This document shows positions 22,841-34,444 of a stretch of DNA of 64,000 nucleotides, piece after piece. Each line of letters starts with the position of its first letter. The first letter of the stretch is position 1. This stretch comes from Thelonectria olida. Lineage: Eukaryota > Ascomycota > Sordariomycetes > Hypocreales > Nectriaceae. Where the stretch lies: assembly GCA_020736575.1 (NCBI GenBank), contig JAGPYM010000022.1:186001-250000 (forward strand). The letters run 5' to 3'. Under the pieces are notes generated by a model. That model saw only the letters and a program-made list of their open reading frames with translations, was not told the DNA's origin and searched no databases. Both the position numbers and the translations under genes were made by a program.

Positions 22841-23570
22841 GCGGGTAGGAGAGTGAGCTTAAATCTTGCGAAAGAGGGTAACTTAACCTTTCTAATAAGG
22901 CGACGAAATCCCAGTTGCCTTAACATACCAGGAATCTTTACTTAGTATTATCAATTTAGTTTATCTTTCTAGGTCTTCCTTATGTGATTTATTTAATTAA
23001 ATAGAACATTATCTTTTTAACCTTTATTAAGTTTCTTAAAGGCCCTTAAATAACATCTACTTTAACTCCTTACCACCATTTTAATATTAAACTAGTTATT
23101 GTGATACGGCATATGGGAACAAAACAGCCTGCCCCAGCTAGCCTAGGGAACATAACGACTAACTGGCCTAAAAGACCCGGGTTATAGCGTCGGCTACAGC
23201 AACCAGGAAGGTCAGGTCAGTTCGACAGTCTGATTTGATGTATCAGGCGTGATCAGACAGCTTGGTCGGAAGGCTAGGGCAGCTGAAGATAATGAAATGA
23301 GGCGGAAGGTAGGAAAAGACTGTGACTGTATTCTCTTGTGTGTGCGTGTTCTGTCAGTGGCCTTGTCTCCTAGCTAGGCCATAGAAAGCTTCCTCCTTCT
23401 TATATAGGTCCCTAGGTCATGGGACTAATTATATGACCGGCCTGACATCTACCAGTCTGAGACCTGTAATAGTACATCTAATATACTAGTATACTATATG
23501 CTATCCCAATATTTGGGCTATGATATAGGGTGTGCCAGGATATAGAATATACTGGTATTAGATATACTAA

Positions 23571-23633
23571 GATATGAAATGTACTAGGACGCTATGTACT
23601 AGGATATGAAATGTACTGGGACGCTATGTACTA
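23571..23633. repeat. 32-bp tandem duplication
   Basis: Two consecutive copies (23571-23602 and 23603-23633) of a unit beginning GATATGAAATGTACT differ at a single base. Related GATAT/ACTAG words precede them. Confidence 0.85.
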
Positions 23634-23771
23634 TCCCAAATATTGGTCCAGGATCCGATATACTATAGCAAGGTACGTATTGGTATACTTTTAAGCCCCA
23701 AAATTTGGTCACCAAGCCATCGGAGCAAGGAATAACTAAATGGCGCACAGAGATCCAACTTCGGGACACTT

Positions 23772-23788
23772 GGCCCAAATTTGGGTCC
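23772..23788. promoter_or_regulatory. Near-perfect palindrome GGCCCAAATTTGGGTCC
   Basis: This is the clearest copy of the recurrent motif. It lies 87 bp upstream of the membrane-protein start at 23875. Weaker relatives lie at 23504-23519, 23634-23648 and 23695-23713. Confidence 0.5.
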
Positions 23789-23874
23789 TCATAGTTTATC
23801 CAAGGCCCCAGAACATAAATAGGACTCCCTTGCCAAAACTCTGGTTCTTTAAATCGTCTTTCAAAGCATTCAAC

Positions 23875-24808
23875 ATGGGTGGAGAGAAGTGGATGAACCA
23901 TTGCATATCAGTTTTCCTAGGGCTTGCATCTATCTGCTCATTGGCGCTAGGAATACAGGCACTGTCTAATGAACAGAACATCAAGTCAGGCATAGCGACA
24001 CTACAAGTGAGTGTATCCTATTCTCATACAAGGCGAGACATTAACCAGCTGTCAGTTTCAGCTTTCTACAAACCTAACTGATGCTATTCACGCAAAGCGT
24101 GCCCCTCAAAACCAAGACTTGCTAAACACCATCCAGACAGCAGCCGATAAGTTTCCAGGCGCCGCGAGTCACTTTGAGAGTGTCGCTAGTGCAGCTGCTA
24201 CATCGATTCCCAACATTATCAAGGATATTCCTGATCAGGTTGATAGTATTCCAGATCTTTTCAATGGTATTCCTGAGCTCATAGAGGAGTTGTTTCCAAA
24301 GAACTGCTCCGTGGGAACAGGGAAATTCTGTGTCGGGCTTTCTAGCAACATCTCCTGCAGTAATTTGCCACTTAACATGACCGATATTATCCCACCAGAC
24401 ATCTTGAAGAGCCTTGGCGAAACCTTTGACATTATCAGAGCCCTCGACACAGCCCTTACTAAGATCACAGCACCGTATTTCCGGGACACCCTGATCGTTG
24501 GCATGGTCTCCTCGTTTGTCAGTGTTTTCGTCCTCATCACCTCTCTTTACGGCTGGCCTTCATGCTTCAGAGGAAGTATCGTTCGGCCGGGGGCCCTATG
24601 CGCTGCAGTTTATCTTGTCTTTGGGTTGATACTCGGCGTCCCCTTCTTTATCCCAACTATCATTCTCCATATTTTGAGGTCTAAGCTTGAACAGTTGCCC
24701 TCCTGGATTCAAGTGCAGCAAGGCAATGTGTACGGGCTTTGTCTGGGTTGTCTGTGCTGCTCATTGGTTATCGTAATTATGGGGATCGTTACGCCTTTCG
24801 TGCCCTGA
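23875..24808 (+). CDS. Four-helix membrane protein, 292 aa
   Basis: Two exons (23875-24006, 24062-24808) with a 55-bp intron. Hydrophobic segments occur near residues 8-26 (CISVFLGLASICSLALGI), 203-224, 236-262 and 277-288. A long soluble loop between the first and second carries Cys residues and N-glycosylation motifs (NCS, NIS, NMT), which points to an extracytosolic loop. The layout is like tetraspan/claudin-type proteins such as fungal SUR7-like or PalI-like families, but no signature of either was seen. The function is unknown. The ATG at 23875 gives a sensible signal-anchor. Confidence 0.65.
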
Positions 24809-24968
24809 GTTCCGGGTAGTAAGCTTTCTGAGCTTGCGATCACCGTCAGAGAGAAAGAAAGGGGCAAAACATGGATTTAGTACATCTCTGTGGTAGAAAA
24901 TCCAATAGATAATCTTAGATTTGAGATACTAGGTAGAGTTCGACCAATTATGATCCATCACTCGTGAG

Positions 24969-25615
24969 CTATTTATGATGGCGATTCATGTGAGTTCTAA
25001 GTGCTGTTGACCGTGTGAAGCTCATACCACAAACCGGACAAGGTATTCTAGGCTTCTTAAGCTTCTCGCGCTGGTGTCGGAGAAGGTTGCTCCTAGTCGA
25101 AAATTCACGTCCATCGCATCCATGATCCCAGCACTGCTTGCTTTTATTGCAAGCGAGTTTCTTAGACTCTCTGGATGAAAACTTAGATGGCCATGGACGA
25201 GATTGGAAGAAAGGCCGAGCCACCCCGACCGAGAATGAGTTGTCAGACTGAACAATCCCGCCTCCTAAATCAATAGGCGTTTTATCGTATGAACTGGGAA
25301 ATGTACTGTAGCATGTGAGCTTCACGGCTTATTAAAGAATCGAGTAAACACCAACCTCAAGTCATTTAACCACCATAGAGAGGAGTCAGGACGCGATTCC
25401 ATGTCGTTGAACAGAAGATTGAGTGGACACAATGAAATCATATCGCTAGCTTCTACGTTACCCTCCGGAAGAAATCCTGGGATATCGAGCTTCTGTGTGC
25501 GCGGAACGGCGGCGTCTTGATGAAGAAGGTGAGAGTACCTGACAAGCTCTTGCCCCGAAGGTGGCATCGCTTCGCTTGCCATCGTAATAAAAGATTCAGA
25601 AAAGTTCGATTGCAT
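24969..25615 (-). CDS. C2H2 zinc-finger protein, 198 aa
   Basis: Two exons (25615-25356, 25305-24969) joined over a 50-bp intron with a slightly weak donor (GTTGGT). At the C-terminus lie two fingers. The first is irregular (CWDHGCDG with a longer Cys-Cys gap). The second is a standard C-x2-C-x12-H-x4-H ([20 protein letters not shown]) that ends the protein. The N-terminus has no recognisable domain. It is probably a DNA-binding regulator, targets unknown. In-frame ATG codons also occur 11 and 15 residues downstream of the chosen start. Confidence 0.65.
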
Positions 25616-27583
25616 GGCGTCTAAACTTTGATTCGAGGGGTTGGTGGTGTTGAGAAATGGGAATCATGAGTCTGAGAAATGCCAGAGAACAAAAGAAGAC
25701 AACGAGCGCTTTATAGTTAGCGACCTATTATCATAACCCACAACCGAGGCATGAGACCGCCGGATCGAGGGCGTCCCGAGAACTTATGCTTCTGAGCTAC
25801 ATATCGGTGATTTCCTTAGTCGGTGAGATACCCGTGACGGCCAAGCCTGATAAGCCTCACATCCTACTTCCATAAGGGTAAGAGATCTACCGACAACTAC
25901 CGGCAGAGAGCCAGTCCAACCAGCTCATAAGGAGCCTTATCTATATTTCTAAGGGTGTTTGAACCTCTGTTACCATCGGATGAAAGGAATGATATCAATG
26001 CCTTCATGTGGCTACAGAACAGCTTTCGACGCGGACAACTAGAATGATCCCGAGACGCCTGTTGCAGTGAGCATCAAGGGAGTGTAAGAGGTGCCGTGAC
26101 TTATTATGAAACCTCAGGGACCACAAAGTGACTTCACAACACCCCCAATGCTCAACAATGGTGCCCCATTCACCATTTTTGGCTCCAAAGAACCTAACTT
26201 TCCTGTTTGCCCTTGCAAACCTCGCGGCCCTAGCGACCATCACGAGGCGTACACCATATTATGCCTTTGAAGCGAGTGTGACAAGATGATGAAGCCGTAA
26301 CTGTATTTTTCCTTGTGGTTATCTCTGCAGGCCGTCCTAATCAATTACCGTTCTAGTTCTCTAGTAGAAGTTAACAAGCATGGCCACTCTAGTATCAGTG
26401 TGTTTATAACACCCCCATAAATGACGAAACACCTTGTCTAGGTACATTCTCGTGTATAGGCTAACTCCGTGTGAGTCCCCAACCGCCTTCTTTAGGGCTC
26501 GGCCTTTACAGATAGAGTTGATTCTTTCTTACTCTGTCGTCTTCTCTGCCGCCTTTTCTCCAACCATTCATGGCCTAAAGGATTTGCGACAACGGGGTAA
26601 CCGACCGTTCCTTCTGGTTTCAACGTTGGCTAGCTTGCTCGGATGGTTCGTTGGCGTTCTACTAAATCCAGCATGTGATCTACCACAAGCTCGATAGTTT
26701 TGAATCTGCCTTGCATAATGCTATTGTTACATTGGCTCGGATGCTGATGCCTATCTTGGAAAGGAGGCCTCAGCTTCTATTCCAATTCTGGGCCGACCTT
26801 AAAGTAGTGCAAGTTCTGACGCAGGATCAGCGGAAGCTTAAGGTTCGGAGTCTCATGCGTGCTGTGCCTTGCTACTCGTATGATGTGGGCGAAGTCCTAC
26901 GCATATCACGCGGTCCCCAAGGCTCGTCAATCAACGGAAGCAAGTACAAGGATCCCATGAAGAGTTAGAACCACCAGCCAGAGGGAGGTGGAAGTATCGT
27001 GAGCTCAGTGCAATAGTAACCTTGCAGCTCGGGTTAGGGGCCAAAAATTGAGAGCAAAACTCACACCCTCCGAATTCCGTTGGGGGGCTGAGTATCAAAT
27101 CATCGGGGATGTTGAGCTGGCCCCATGATTCAGTTGCTTACGACAGCAGCCATTCGGTTTCGCCGTAGAGCGCTACCGTTAGGGATTATTGGACAGGCTG
27201 GATGTCACATGAAGTCACATTCGGTTGCCAATGGACGGCTTTCCTGCCACAGCCTTTCCCAAAACCGTGCTGCATCCAGACAAGTCCCCCTTGCCCTTGC
27301 CAGACCAAGCACGAAACTGCCGAGCCCAGAACGCTTGCTCCACGCCTCTTAAGTATGCATAGAAGTCCCTCGTCATCCAGAATTCCGTTGCACCCGTGAA
27401 CCTGGCCATCTTCATGCGAACTTCCTCTGCAGGATTCAGGGGCTTTGTTCTGGGAGGCCTACCAAATCAAGGGGACCGTCTGAGCATATTAGTTATAAAT
27501 ACACACTACTCTCTGTTACACTAGCTCCTAGCGCCCTTTAGTCTTTCGGAACTATTCACTACCATCCTTTAGATCAGCAAGCA
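25616..27583. other. Long intergenic stretch with weak open frames
   Basis: Two overlapping plus-strand frames (26434-26697, 26675-26968) have some hydrophobic and helical character but no start context or family match, and may be decayed coding DNA. A motif copy, GGGGCCAAAAATTGAG, lies at 27037-27052. Confidence 0.3.
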
Positions 27584-28252
27584 ATGTCTTTTCCCAATCT
27601 TAACAACACCCCCCCTCAGTCAAAGAACAATGACCCATTTGGTTTGACTGAGGGTAGAGAAGGCTCCTCGACATCCAAACATATGCCTGCCGAGGAACAG
27701 GGCCCTTCTCGTTCGAAGAGTATTCCCACCAATCCAGCCTCGACCGCTGTCGACGATGTGGGTCACACTGGTTAGCACATCTTGTCAAGCTTTCACGAGA
27801 GAAACCTTAGCTGAACCCCGGGAGCCCAGCCGAATTAAGCAGTCCCACGCGATATAAAGTTGATACTTTACCTCTCCAACCTCAGTCGACTTACAGGCGG
27901 TCTACTCGTGCTCGCATTCCAACACGGAAAGCTCAAGAAATGAAGGATATAGAATTATCTCTAAGAAGAGTAAGAGGGTCATCGTACAGGATAGAAAGGA
28001 AGTCAGCAAAGAGATCCAAAAAAACCAAAAAGGTATGTGGCACTAAGTATACGGCGTACCATTCTAACGCTTGTTTAGGGAGATAATGTTGCGAATTCGG
28101 TCCGGAAGACGAGCTCTTCCTCCGAATCATCTCGAAACAAGTTCCTGGATGATGATGGTGATCTTATCTTTCCCACTGTTCGGGAACTCTGTAGGATGAC
28201 TGAGTCAGATAAGGAAGAGTGGCAGCAAGCAATCATCGCCCCAGGGAAATAG
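27584..28252 (+). CDS. Small basic protein, 189 aa, unknown
   Basis: Three exons (27584-27757, 27811-28032, 28079-28252) with introns of 53 and 46 bp. All joins are in phase and all exon lengths are multiples of three. The N-terminus is Ser/Pro-rich and disordered. The middle is strongly basic (YRRSTRARIPTRK, KSAKRSKKTKK), consistent with a nuclear localisation or nucleic-acid-binding tail. The C-terminus is a Ser run then an acidic patch (FLDDDGD) and a helix ending EWQQAIIAPGK. No domain was recognised. The start follows an A/C-rich leader in good context (GCAATGTC). The gene is unusual in being fully split into small in-phase exons. Confidence 0.6.
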
Positions 28253-28795
28253 ACACCAACCGGACGCTCCTTCACGCCTAGCAGCTTTATTACTAGTGTT
28301 CAATCTTGGAAGTGGTGCAATATGACTTGTAATCGAGCTAGAAGTTGCCATTATATAGGCGTTACTAGGCTACGAATTGAAACGATCGCTAGATGTATGA
28401 TGACTACTAGTATTGCCGTGTGCCTTCAGCAAGGACGAGATAAGAAGGTTCTTATGTAGCACGTTCTGCAACTGCGCATTTTCCTCTCTAGTTTTCCGTC
28501 TGGGCAGGCCACCCCTTGAGCTTGGTGTCAATTTATATCTCAGGCTGTAACCATTATATCCAACAATCCGGTGCCATAAAGTGACGGTATTTTTCTCAGT
28601 TCCCCACCATTTTATTTTGGACGGTGATGTGAATCGACGAGGTCGAGATTAAGTTTGACGCAGGGACCGATGATCCTTCGTGGCCCGACCTCTCTGCTTC
28701 TCCGATCATTCCACAAGCGCAGAAATTTGAAACGGGTTATATATCCAACATCGCAAGTACCTACAAGACACTGCTTGACCTTACTTGTTCTCATA
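28253..28795. other. Intergenic between convergent genes
   Basis: Nothing recognised beyond 3' flanks. Confidence 0.35.
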
Positions 28796-29728
28796 TTAAG
28801 AAGATACATTCAGATCCCCCAAAGGAACATCAGCTAATGAGTTAGTTGACGAGCCTTCCGCCGCCATACGCCTGGGCTTTCTCAAGGCGCGCTTTAAGAA
28901 GTACAGCCATGTCTTAACGACAGGATAAGCACACGTGGTTAGGCCATGGATTGCGAAGGCATTTGAGATAATCTTATCTATCAGTCTTAGCCCTAAGCAG
29001 TTCTGAGTGGACTTACCAACAAATGATCCATTTGCGATTTCGAAAGCGTCCCCACGGCGCTGGCTCCAAATGCTAGGATATGAATCATAAGATAGAAGAG
29101 AATGCGTCTCTTATCTGTCATAGCGTATGCAGCGACTTGTGCCCACTCCCATGCCATCCACAACCGATATAAGATAGCAGAGGATGAGCTAAGTACTCTG
29201 CTAGGAACTGGAAATTTTCCACCAAGGAGAGCGCCAGCGATAAAGCACGGCCATGACATAATCAGGATGCCCGCTATAAGGTATGGATAGAATGACCGTT
29301 GACCGTAGCTCCAGCTGCCAACTGTCCATAAACACTTGTGTCCGTTAGCTCCGCCATCAAGACTCGGGAGCTTGACTCACTTCTCTCCACATATTCATGA
29401 GAACAATGGAGTTGAGCAAGAAGATCGGCCATGCATGTCTTTGCCCGAAGGCGAAGGACAGAGTAAAAAAGACGGCCTCAACCGCAGTAGCGACTAAGAG
29501 CTGAGCGATGGCAACAGCTAGGAATGTTCGCCTCTTTCGCATGCGGAGCGACATAACGGAGTTTGAAGAAGACCCGGGAAGCTCTCGACGAGTTGGAAGA
29601 TAAAGTGTGCAGAGGTTTATCGTCACAAAGAAGTTCGTCGCTGTACTGAAAGAGTACGCAGCGATTGTGGCATCAAGTTGGGGGCGAGATATATACATAA
29701 TTGATCGGAGCAGTTGTCGGATGGTCAA
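28796..29728 (-). CDS. Polytopic membrane protein, 280 aa, about 7 TM
   Basis: Three exons (29728-29381, 29334-29017, 28972-28796) with introns of 46 and 44 bp, all in phase 0. Hydrophobic segments are spaced across the whole length: about 20-42, 70-92, 98-112, 128-148, 165-180, 200-222 and 235-252. A basic cytosolic-like tail (LKRALRKPRRM) follows the last one. The third exon was found by extending past the in-frame stop at 28993; the join continues a membrane helix. No family signature was seen; PTH11-type receptors and small integral-membrane terpene cyclases were considered but their motifs are missing. It may be a transporter, receptor-like or enzyme protein of the endomembranes. Confidence 0.65.
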
Positions 29729-30977
29729 ATTGATTTCGTAGTAAAGTGCTTAAGGTGCATGGGGTGTAAGCGGGGGAATATATAGTGCCAAATGGCCGGC
29801 TGTAATCACGGATTGAGTATCTCGTTGGCAGGTGTGGTGTTGGCCGTCACGGAGCACCTGTTCCCCTGATTGTTCAAGAGGCCTCCTCAATACACACCTC
29901 CCCATCGCCATCATCCTTGCCCGTCTGTAGCGTGCGGAGTTTCATTCTGTAGGATTCATTCACTATTATGTCGGTACGTGAAGCTCATTGCGGGAATGAT
30001 TCCGAAGACAAGAGGGATTGCATACGGACAGGGTTGTAAGGACATCACTTCCAGTGATCGAATCCGCACGGCAATCCACGGAGAGCTTCATCGCTATGCC
30101 CACACTGTTGTGGCTATAAAGTATAGGATGAGCCAGATCTATACTAGTTCCAGAATCCCTGGGTGATATCTTCACGGATATTCTCATATCCGAATGGTCA
30201 TAATCCGACATGGAGGGTGCTCTGCAAAATGAAAGAGACCGGTTAAGAGAGGGTCCACAGGGCATTAATACAAGCAACAATCTGTTAGGGACGTGGTAGA
30301 GAGCGTTGACCCCTTGACTTGCGGCATTTTCAACCGTCTTCGGACACCCACGCCATGATGCCCCGAGACAACTTCATGCATCACGGTGTCATAGCCTCCA
30401 TTTGTTGCTAAGTTACTCGCCGCTTATGCTCAATTAGGAAACCAATTCCACTAAAGGCATTGCGTAGCCACTTTGGAGTGCTCCTTCCCCGGCCAGAGCA
30501 GGGACATAACTGTAATTAAGAGAGGTTATACAAACTGCGGGAAGCTCTGAGACCAAACTCGAGTTTCGTGCTGGCTCAAAGCCATTTTCAGCTCCACTGA
30601 CACTATACATTACGTTCTGAGCGGAAATCGAGCTAATCATTTAGGATGGAGTTGGCACATGCAATGACAGAGGATCTACTACATCAATGTCATTACTCCT
30701 CAGGTAGTATCATCAAAAGTAAGTCAGAATAGGCTTTCTATAGTAAATCAATCCTACTTGTGTAAAGAAAACAGAGCATCTGATTTTAGAGGGCCCGGCC
30801 TCTCTATCATTTACTGAAGCAGCGGAAGGGACAAGATTACAAACAAAAAAAGGGGGGGGTTCCTTTATTCCTCCTCGTAAAACAAGCAGACTAGGTCGAT
30901 AACACAAGAGAGGCTGTTAACAATTTACTAGCCTATAACAAAATCAAAAGCGGAAAATCAATACTCTACTCCCCCGT
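29729..30977. other. Intergenic
   Basis: No supported gene. An A7G8 homopolymer pair lies at 30845-30859, just 3' of the nuclear-type gene. Confidence 0.35.
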
Positions 30978-32243
30978 TTACATAGCAGCACCCGCGGGAT
31001 AGAGCGATTTTTCTTCTCTCCAAGCTGCCATACACTCTCGCTTCTCGGACCAGGGTAGATCCGCAAAGTCTTCGGCCCCTAGAAGCTCAAGATAGTCGTT
31101 GAGAAACTCTTCTCTAAGTTCCTCCAAAGTCTTAGTTTCTGGCTGTGGCGATTTGGATGCCCTTGTCGTGGGCGTAGATCGAAATGGCGACGATCGCTTA
31201 ATGCCCAGCGACTTCTCGCGGTGTTTCCGGACGTGACCCTGGGCGAGACCAACAGATGGCGACCTACTCTTGGCCAGGCGTTTACCTATCTTGGCCTCCA
31301 TGTATCTACCCTCAGCTTCCACCGCAGCTTCATAGATTGCGATGTCAGCATCCTTCTTCCCCCACCTGTCTCGCAGACAGGCTCGCGTTTCCCAGGTTTT
31401 CTTAATCTCTCCGTCGATATCCCAGGCAATCAAGACATAAGTGGGACTATTTCTCCAGTTTTGCACTATGTCAGGATTAATACAATCCAGGTCGTCCCGG
31501 GAGACGCCTACGCCTGAGCCTTTCCACGCAACTCCGAAGATCCCTCGGATGTGGCGCTTAGTGTATTTGAACTTGCCGTTATCTAACAGCTCATCTCCAT
31601 ACCTATTATTCGGGTTGGAGACCTTTTCATGTTTAGGTTGGCTGTCTTCATAATCTGCTGGAAATGCGAACCGTCCTAGGCGATATCTTGCAGCACTCTT
31701 CTTCCCGTACATGTTGATATATCCTGTGAATCTACCACCGGACCACCCGACAGTTTTGACGTCTTTAACAGGCTTCGTTCCTGGGAATGTGTACAAGGCC
31801 TTGCCGTACTCCGCATCCGAAAAGGCCGCAGAGTTAGAGTCAGAGTCAGAGTCGGAATCAGAGTCAGTCTCATGATCGCTAACGAATAATCCACCATTGT
31901 CCTCGCTATCTTCACCCCCGTCGGGATTTTCAATGGACCGCACGATAGCCTTCTTCGGCTTCTTCGTAGACTTCCTATCCTTGCTCTCTTCGGCGTCCTT
32001 CTCCCCTTCAGGTTCGTCAAGATCATCCATATCGACATCCAAGCTGTCTAATTGCTGTTTGGTCAATGCTGCCAACTCCTCATCTTTCTTTTGGAGCATG
32101 TCGTGCAACTGCACGATTTTGTCCTCGTTGTCCGCGTTTTTCTTCTGCTCCATCGCATGCAGTGCTCTCTGCATCTTCTGCCGGCGACGATTCCCCGAAG
32201 GCTCAGACTTAGAGGAGGACTTGGACTTGGAAACGGGTGCCAT
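30978..32243 (-). CDS. Nuclear-type charged protein, 421 aa
   Basis: One exon. The ATG at 32243 (MAPVSKSKSSSK) is preferred; an upstream in-frame ATG at 32312 would add 23 residues. The N-terminus is basic, followed by a short coiled coil (EDKIVQLHDMLQKKDEELAAL), then Asp/Glu-rich and Ser-Asp repeats (DSDSDSDSDSNS). A folded core follows from about 160 to 310 with many aromatic residues (GWSGGRFTGYINMYG, YVLIAWDIDGEIKKTW). The tail is Ser/Lys-rich with RSPS and RSTPTTR phosphosite-like patches. This looks like a chromatin- or nucleus-associated protein. No named domain was recognised. The motif copy at 32416-32434 is upstream. Confidence 0.65.
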   Translation of the reverse strand: MAPVSKSKSSSKSEPSGNRRRQKMQRALHAMEQKKNADNEDKIVQLHDMLQKKDEELAALTKQQLDSLDVDMDDLDEPEGEKDAEESKDRKSTKKPKKAIVRSIENPDGGEDSEDNGGLFVSDHETDSDSDSDSDSNSAAFSDAEYGKALYTFPGTKPVKDVKTVGWSGGRFTGYINMYGKKSAARYRLGRFAFPADYEDSQPKHEKVSNPNNRYGDELLDNGKFKYTKRHIRGIFGVAWKGSGVGVSRDDLDCINPDIVQNWRNSPTYVLIAWDIDGEIKKTWETRACLRDRWGKKDADIAIYEAAVEAEGRYMEAKIGKRLAKSRSPSVGLAQGHVRKHREKSLGIKRSSPFRSTPTTRASKSPQPETKTLEELREEFLNDYLELLGAEDFADLPWSEKRECMAAWREEKSLYPAGAAM

Positions 32244-32415
32244 CTTCGAAGGATCAAGTGGAGTTGCACGGGTTGGAAAGTAAAATTTCGACTTAGTTTG
32301 GCGTCTTTTCAATCTATGGGCTCCTAATACAAAGATGAGCCTTGTGATTCAGAAGGCTACCAATTTATATCCTGAAAGTGTCCTAAAATGAGGTCCAAGA
32401 AAGCCGCAATCAAAT

Positions 32416-32487
32416 GGACCTAAAAATTGGCCCCAGCTCTATCCCACAATTCCTCAAGTATACGTCCACTATGGCCCATTTATAGGC
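32416..32487. promoter_or_regulatory. GGACCTAAAAATTGGCCCC and GGCCCATTTATAGGC motifs
   Basis: Copies at 32416-32434 and 32473-32487 sit between the minus-strand nuclear-type gene and the plus-strand cyclin gene. They resemble 13957, 13905 and 38292. Confidence 0.45.
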
Positions 32488-32708
32488 TACTTGCTGATCC
32501 AAAATTACGTAAAGTTAAAACGGGTACCAAACTTGGGCACGCAATCTATATGGAAACGACTCAGGGCAGAGGGTTAGGAGTGAGAACTTGGCCATGCATC
32601 TTTAAAGCATGCGTATTGGAAGCAACAGTGCCATCATGTACTGATCTATTCACGTTCAATTATGCTGACCGCTTTTCATGTTAGTAGAGCTCGTCATTTA
32701 GCGTGTTC

Positions 32709-33347
32709 ATGATGAATTCCCTACGAACCGGAAGTGTTGAGCTCGATGCAGTAGCTCTTCGCGAACTCAACCGCCAACCTGTCAACCAAGACATGATTTC
32801 GTATGTCTCCAGTTTCGCCGCCATGGTTTTCCAATGCAATCCATCATCCGGAACAGCGCCTGAGAGCCACCCTGTTAATAATGTCCCTTTGATGCCCTTA
32901 GAGGATTTCGTCGTCGTCCTCATACGTGCATCTAAGTTACGGGTGATTACATTGATGGGAGCACTTTTGTATTTAATTAGACTCAAGTCTAAACTACGGC
33001 CTGGGGCGAAGGGGGGTTATACTACCAACCATCGCATCTTTCTAGCATCTATTATCCTAGCAACCAAGTACCTGGATGATAATGCACTTCTTAATTATCA
33101 TTGGGCTTTTATCTGTTCGACTGCGGCGAAGGGGCAAAGCGTCAGCTTCAGTCTCGGAGAGATAAACCTTATGGAGATGCAGTTACTTGATTTTCTAGGT
33201 TGGGAATTATGTATTACGCCAAAGGACCTATATATAGTATCCGAGCCGTTCCTAGCTCCTATTCGCGTTACTATCCAGAAATTTCAGGCTTGGAAGGTCT
33301 TAGGTCGATCAACATATCCATGCACCCCTTACTCGATACAGCGATGA
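32709..33347 (+). CDS. PHO80/PCL-type cyclin, 212 aa
   Basis: A cyclin box covers about residues 60-185. LMGALLYLIRLKSKL, HRIFLASIILATKYLDD, WAFICS and EINLMEMQLLDFLGW match the PCL1/2-like cyclins that partner the Pho85-type CDK in ascomycetes. The expected ending LEPFLAPIR is preserved as SEPFLAPIR. ATG 32709 or 32712 is the likely start; the earlier open codon is GTG. It is short for a PCL1-type cyclin because it stops soon after the box, so either the Ser-rich tail is absent or a later exon was missed. It probably helps control cell-cycle entry or morphogenesis. As an accessory-region copy it may be an extra paralogue rather than the core gene. Confidence 0.75.
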   Translation: MMNSLRTGSVELDAVALRELNRQPVNQDMISYVSSFAAMVFQCNPSSGTAPESHPVNNVPLMPLEDFVVVLIRASKLRVITLMGALLYLIRLKSKLRPGAKGGYTTNHRIFLASIILATKYLDDNALLNYHWAFICSTAAKGQSVSFSLGEINLMEMQLLDFLGWELCITPKDLYIVSEPFLAPIRVTIQKFQAWKVLGRSTYPCTPYSIQR

Positions 33348-34444
33348 ATCCAAGAAGCCCCAAGAGGGTAGCAGGCTCCTTATGGCTCAAATGACTATAG
33401 TAACAGAATCCTCTTAGAGGAGTAGCATACCTGTGTAGAAGGATCCTGGTAATAATACCAAGGAAGGGCTGGGAGTGGACAGTACACCTAATATGAATGG
33501 AGATAAAGACACTTAGCTCGGTAATTATATAAATTAGTTTAGTATTTCGATATAATTTCAAATAGATATATTATCTAAAGCTCGGGCTCCTAGAAATCTT
33601 ACGATTACCAATATTAAGGAATTTATTATTAATACAGTCTAACTATTACCCTATACCTAAGCTTTATTTAACTATTGAAAGACTCTAATATCATTTGGCT
33701 ATATACTCGTCTCTGAACCCTGTGCACTTAGCTGCTCGGGAGACGGTGCTCTTGATCTTCGTATTTGGATTTGTTTGGACCTAAAAAAGCGGCCATATGT
33801 TGCTGTGCAAAGCTGGGGGGTCGACTCTATTGACTCGATGACATGTGGTACAGTATTAATTCCCTCACGCTCTGGCTTACGAGAACGAGTCCTGAACGGT
33901 ATCGTAAGGCAATAGCATGCAAAAAGTTTCATAATTTATAGTTTAACGTTATGGGTTCTCGGCAGCAGACTGTAGTAGAAGATAGGGGAGACGCTTAGAA
34001 GTAGCATTGTACACCCAACAGTTAGTTTATATAAGAACATACCATACCACCAGGACCAAATTTTAGTCCTCGTAATAACCTTCTCTCCCTTCCGCGCCCC
34101 CCTTACATTTTTTTTTTTTTTATTTAAACAGAAGTGTCCCGCAAGTTGGCCTTGTGTGACCCAAAACAAGGATCGTTATAAGCGGTCTAAATAAGGATGT
34201 AAGCTTGTAACTCTGCTTTACGAGTGCAGTTTTAACGTTTATTATATTACTAACTATAGGAGCAGGTATGTATTGAAAATATTACATTAGTTATAATTAC
34301 TAAATGCATAACTTACTTTAAAACCAAACTTTATAAAGCTCTAACTAGGTTGCCTAACTACTGTTCAAAAGCAATTATAGAAATGCAGTCTATATGTAGC
34401 CAAAGAGCGAGTGGAAATATAATAAGGTAATAAGTTCTCTAGGG
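33348..34444. other. AT-rich intergenic, RIP-like composition
   Basis: Long TA/AT-dense stretches (33480-33720 and 34190-34440) and a T14 run at 34108-34121. There is no gene. The composition is that of repeat-induced mutation or a decayed repeat, but no partner copy is visible. Confidence 0.4.

Larger units (their letters stand above)
22841..23874. other. AT-rich intergenic with short repeats, possibly a decayed LTR
   Basis: 22850-23110 is AT-rich. 23160-23460 has an LTR-like composition (a TCTCTTGTGTGTG stretch, TATATAGG, many TCTG/CAGA words) but no paired copy was found. 23500-23790 holds several CCCAA-type palindromes and a 32-bp tandem duplication. Confidence 0.35.

Noticed and set aside
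23160..23460. Possible solo LTR
   Set aside because: No TG...CA boundary pair, target duplication or second copy could be identified; left as a suggestion only.
25616..26968. Two plus-strand frames with hydrophobic stretches
   Set aside because: They are in different frames, without ATG context or intron signals joining them; probably non-coding or decayed.
28796..29728. Membrane-bound terpene cyclase (Pyr4-like) as identity of the 7-TM protein
   Set aside because: Size and helix count fit, but the conserved acidic residues of that family were not seen.
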